In this document: in pieces, positions 61,757 through 64,000 of the stretch
Layout of the letters: every line of letters starts with the position of its first letter
How positions within the stretch are numbered: position 1 is the stretch's first letter
Source: Dyella sp. BiH032
Lineage (GTDB): Bacteria; Pseudomonadota; Gammaproteobacteria; Xanthomonadales; Rhodanobacteraceae
Length of the DNA stretch: 64,000 bases
Assembly (NCBI RefSeq): GCF_031954525.1
Contig: NZ_CP134867.1
Span: 2,170,001 to 2,234,000 of the forward strand
Reading direction: 5' to 3'
Notes under the pieces: model-generated
What the model was told of the DNA's origin: nothing
The model's database searches: none
The model's input: only the letters and a program-made list of their open reading frames with translations
Translations under genes and position numbers: made by a program

Positions 61757-62866
61757 ATGGGATTGCAACAGCGTGTTGCGCTTTACCGCGAGCTCGAGCA
61801 GCACCGTGGGAAGCCTTTGGTCATCTATGTGACGAGCACAAGAGAAAATTCTGCAGGGCAGATTTCCTCTGATGCTATTCCGGAACTTTTAACGCAGCTT
61901 CATGCGCTGCCGCCGGATACGCAGGATATAGATCTACTAGTGGTCAGCAACGGCGGTGACCCAACAGTTGCCTGGCGAATCGTGTCGTTGATTCGTGAAC
62001 AGGTTAAGCATTTCTCGATCCTTGTTCCGCAAGCGGCCTTTAGTGCTGCGACGCTTCTTGCACTTGGTGCAGACAAAATTGTTATGCACCCTCATGGGAA
62101 TCTAGGTCCTACCGATCCTCAAATAACGAATCGGAAGAAAGCGATTCAGTTTGGCTCCGAGGATGTTCGGGCGTTTCTTCGTTTTGCGCGAGAAGAGGTC
62201 GGTTTGACCGATCAGAAGCCGCTTAGAGACTTATTCTTGCGGTTCAGTGAAGAGGTAGGGTTTGTAGGCATCGGTGTTGCCGCAAGGAGCGCTCAGCTTA
62301 GCCAAGCGATGGCAGAGGGCATGCTGGGGCTGCATATGAAAGAGGACGGCAAGCAGAGTGCTCGAGCAATTTCGGAGCTTCTGAATAAAAATTACTTCCA
62401 CCACGGTTATCCGCTAAACCGTAAGGAAGCGAAGCAAATTGGGCTAAAAATTGAGCCATCTGATGAAACCACCGAGAGGTTGATGTGGTCTATCTGGAAG
62501 GACATCGAACAAGATCTAAAGCTTAAGGAGCCTTTTCTTCCAATTCATCAGTTGAAAAGTGATCCGGCTTGTTCAGCGCTTTTTTCACCTGTGCCTCAAG
62601 TGTCATACCCTCCTGGGATAGGGCAGCAACAACTCCAGGTGCTGATGATGGCGTTTGCCCAACAAATTGCCGCTGAGCGTGTTCCGCCAACTAACTATGA
62701 AGTGGTGGTTGGTTTGATGGAAAGCCCTAGACACGCCAGTTTGGCCCGGGTTAAAGGCAGCATATTTGGTGCTCGCCAGCCGGACCTGGAGTTCAAAGTT
62801 CAAATTGTGCCGGAGGTAAACGGTTGGATTGATGTTCCTATACCTCCCGCCCAGCAAGTTCAGTAA
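61757..62866 (+). CDS. SDH family Clp-fold serine proteinase (PF01972-like)
   Basis: The 369-residue protein resembles the serine dehydrogenase proteinase family of the ClpP/SppA crotonase-like superfamily. The oxyanion region LLVVSNGGDPTVAWRI (about residues 60-75), the probable nucleophile Ser96 in PQAAFSAATLLALGADKIVM, and GNLGPTDPQI (about 114-123) mark the core. The usual SAGT around the nucleophile is SAAT here. There are no signal peptide or membrane segments, so it is cytosolic, unlike SppA. The C-terminal 150 residues match no domain I recognise. The ATG at 61757 follows GGGGGAAGGG. Codon use is far less GC-rich than in neighbouring chromosomal genes, which suggests transfer. A small gene follows after 52 nt. 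Confidence 0.85.
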   Translation: MGLQQRVALYRELEQHRGKPLVIYVTSTRENSAGQISSDAIPELLTQLHALPPDTQDIDLLVVSNGGDPTVAWRIVSLIREQVKHFSILVPQAAFSAATLLALGADKIVMHPHGNLGPTDPQITNRKKAIQFGSEDVRAFLRFAREEVGLTDQKPLRDLFLRFSEEVGFVGIGVAARSAQLSQAMAEGMLGLHMKEDGKQSARAISELLNKNYFHHGYPLNRKEAKQIGLKIEPSDETTERLMWSIWKDIEQDLKLKEPFLPIHQLKSDPACSALFSPVPQVSYPPGIGQQQLQVLMMAFAQQIAAERVPPTNYEVVVGLMESPRHASLARVKGSIFGARQPDLEFKVQIVPEVNGWIDVPIPPAQQVQ

Positions 62867-62918
62867 CCCTCTTAATTCATTGATCCTTAACGCAAACTCA
62901 GGTATATAGGAGGATCCC

Positions 62919-63155
62919 GTGTACTCCGTCGCGCCTAAGATGATGACTTCTCTACCTCAGTTGGATCCGTATTCATTGAACTGCGGTGTCCAAGAGTTGG
63001 CCGTTTTTGACGGTCCGCATCGTCTATTCACAACTTCTGTCTCACCGACAGCGCCTTATGCCGCGTCTCAGCCAGAGGCAACTGACTATCTTTTGCCCGT
63101 CCCAGAGCTGGACGAATTGTTTGTTCCCGTTATTGATGGCGGGACTGGTGACTGA
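62919..63155 (+). CDS. Small acidic protein of unknown function, downstream of the SDH proteinase
   Basis: The 78-residue protein begins at GTG preceded by TAGGAGG at ideal distance, strong evidence for translation. Its sequence is Pro-, Leu- and acid-rich (DYLLPVPELDELFVPVIDGG at the end), with one Cys and no membrane segment or known domain. It lies 52 nt after the proteinase gene on the same strand and is followed by a strong terminator, so the two form one transcription unit. A role as substrate, adaptor or inhibitor of the proteinase is possible, but this is inference from position only. Confidence 0.7.
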   Translation: MYSVAPKMMTSLPQLDPYSLNCGVQELAVFDGPHRLFTTSVSPTAPYAASQPEATDYLLPVPELDELFVPVIDGGTGD

Positions 63156-63186
63156 AGTTACGTTTGCTCAGTACAAAGGAATCGTG

Positions 63187-63218
63187 GCTCCCAGGCTTAC
63201 CCCCGGGAGCTTTTTTTT
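63187..63218 (+). terminator. Terminator of the proteinase unit
   Basis: GGCTCCC-AGG pairs with CC-GGGAGC and is followed by eight T, 31 nt after the stop of the 78-residue gene. Confidence 0.9.
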
Positions 63219-63235
63219 GGTGCGCTGTTTTCTTC

Positions 63236-63493
63236 ATGGCTTACTCGCCTGAAGTGGATCACCGTGAGGATCGGGCGTACCCGATTGCACTGGCTGAAAC
63301 GGCGGGCCCTCATGGATTGGGAGAGGCATGCTACGGTCTCCGAGTGGAGCGTGGATTTCGAGAGTTCAGTGCCTTGTGGTCAGGGCCACCTGAAGAGGAC
63401 AAGCAGCTTTCTGACCTGTTCGAGGCCGTCGTTGCGATCTACCGGCGGTCGCACTCAGATGGGAAGGACAAGGTCGATCATTTGGCAATGTGA
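63236..63493 (+). CDS. Hypothetical 85-residue protein
   Basis: A frame from the ATG at 63236 encodes 85 residues (MAYSPEVDHREDRAYPIAL through DKVDHLAM). It is hydrophilic and mixed-charge, with a central EDKQLSDLFEAVVAIYRR helix. No clear ribosome binding site is seen and no domain is recognised. A competing frame (63264-63548) has less protein-like composition. Doubtful, but reported because it fills the gap between two better-supported genes. Confidence 0.4.
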   Translation: MAYSPEVDHREDRAYPIALAETAGPHGLGEACYGLRVERGFREFSALWSGPPEEDKQLSDLFEAVVAIYRRSHSDGKDKVDHLAM

Positions 63494-63556
63494 TGGCCTC
63501 TGGGCCAACTCATCTTATCGTGCGAGCAATCGATTCAGGCATTTGTGAGGGATTCT

Positions 63557-64000
63557 ATGAAAGTCATCACCTGTTGTCATAAGTGCACCATTTCACCAGG
63601 TGCTGCGGTGATGATGTCGGGAGACCTCGACAATGACTTGCTAGCCATATGCACCTGCCCTAATGGCCATCGCTTTATGGTCCATCAGGCGCACAGCGCG
63701 CCTGAGGTCATCTATTCCGCAGGGGTGAGAGCATTTGCTGCCGGCTTTTACTCAGAATCAGTGGTAACCCTGAGTGCGGCGTTGGAACGAGCGTACGAGC
63801 TGTTTACAAAGGTCTTTCTCCTCGCCAGCGGCAAGGCAATTGCTGATATCGCGACATACTGGAAGGACCTGGAGAGTTCCTCCGAGCGCCAGCTTGGCGC
63901 CTTCTGCAGCGCGTACTTCTGTGCCACTGGCATGCCTTGGAAGACGGCGCCAGATAGGGCATCGTTTCGTAACAAGGTCGCACATAAAGGGTACATCGCG
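63557..64000 (+). CDS. HEPN-like protein with Cys-rich N-terminus (3' end outside window)
   Basis: The frame opens at ATG 63557 behind TGAGGGA and runs 148 codons to the window end without a stop. The N-terminus has Cys6, Cys7, Cys10, Cys32, Cys34 and His38 (CCHKC, CTCPNGH), compatible with a zinc ribbon. A hydrophobic helix follows (YSESVVTLSAALERAYELF). The visible end contains FRNKVAHKGY with R138-x4-H143, the R-x4-6-H pattern of HEPN ribonuclease/toxin domains. HEPN membership is inferred from this motif and the helical context, not from a full profile. HEPN proteins are common in toxin-antitoxin and phage defence systems, in line with its position in a tRNA-adjacent AT-rich region. Confidence 0.65.
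   Translation, partial: MKVITCCHKCTISPGAAVMMSGDLDNDLLAICTCPNGHRFMVHQAHSAPEVIYSAGVRAFAAGFYSESVVTLSAALERAYELFTKVFLLASGKAIADIATYWKDLESSSERQLGAFCSAYFCATGMPWKTAPDRASFRNKVAHKGYIA

Overview
The window looks like a 64 kb chromosomal segment from a high-GC gammaproteobacterium of the Xanthomonadales, most likely Rhodanobacteraceae (the Dyella, Luteibacter, Rhodanobacter and Frateuria group). This placement is inference. It rests on GC-rich codon use, on gene neighbourhoods (dedD-cvpA-purF, pyrG-kdsA-eno-ftsB-ispD-ispF, surE-pcm-yqaA-nlpD), on a complete his operon headed by a TrpR-related gene, and on GC-rich hairpin repeats. No rRNA or database comparison was available.

Layout. 1-12.7 kb: the 5' part of xseA, a phospholipase D/cardiolipin synthase-like gene, an acetyl-CoA hydrolase/transferase, a SnoaL-like gene, a GNAT gene, folC, a SPOR protein, cvpA, purF, a DUF455 gene, a DUF4349 lipoprotein and tRNA-Pro(CGG). 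12.8-18.3 kb: hisS with an overlapping small lipoprotein gene, an unusually long aromatic ammonia-lyase, about 1.27 kb of gene-free repeat-rich DNA, and a DUF998 membrane protein. 18.4-25.9 kb: a TrpR-family regulator followed by hisG-hisD-hisC-hisB-hisH-hisA-hisF-hisIE. An 18-bp operator-like palindrome lies between the promoter and the regulator start, and its arms nearly match the E. coli trp operator. 26-32.4 kb: a 2082-residue autotransporter. 32.4-35.5 kb (minus strand): methionine salvage genes mtnB-mtnD-mtnC and a C13 (legumain-type) peptidase. 35.7-40.7 kb: a Tat-exported high-potential iron-sulfur protein, two paralogous APC amino-acid permeases, a Nudix hydrolase and 3-hydroxyanthranilate dioxygenase. 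40.8-60.2 kb: housekeeping genes (parE, aminopeptidase P, pyrG, kdsA, eno, ftsB, ispD, ispF, mgtE, truD, an Smr gene, surE, pcm, yqaA-like, nlpD-like, yhbY, rlmE, ftsH). 60.5-61.1 kb: five tRNA genes, Arg(ACG)-Pro(TGG)-Arg(TCT)-His(GTG)-Lys(CTT), behind one good promoter.

Immediately after tRNA-Lys the base composition changes to visibly AT-richer DNA (61.2-64.0 kb). The content becomes accessory: an SDH-family Clp-fold serine protease, a 78-residue acidic protein with a near-perfect ribosome binding site, a doubtful 85-residue frame, and a truncated gene with a Cys-rich N-terminus and an R-x4-H (HEPN-like) motif. This has the form of a genomic island at a tRNA gene and is the best candidate for an undescribed, possibly defence-related, system. 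It runs off the right edge, so its full content is unknown.

Other points of interest are the TrpR-like regulation of histidine synthesis, the aromatic ammonia-lyase with two insertions and an altered conserved Asn, three diverged copies of an about 85-bp tandem repeat, and a large internal duplication in the autotransporter passenger.
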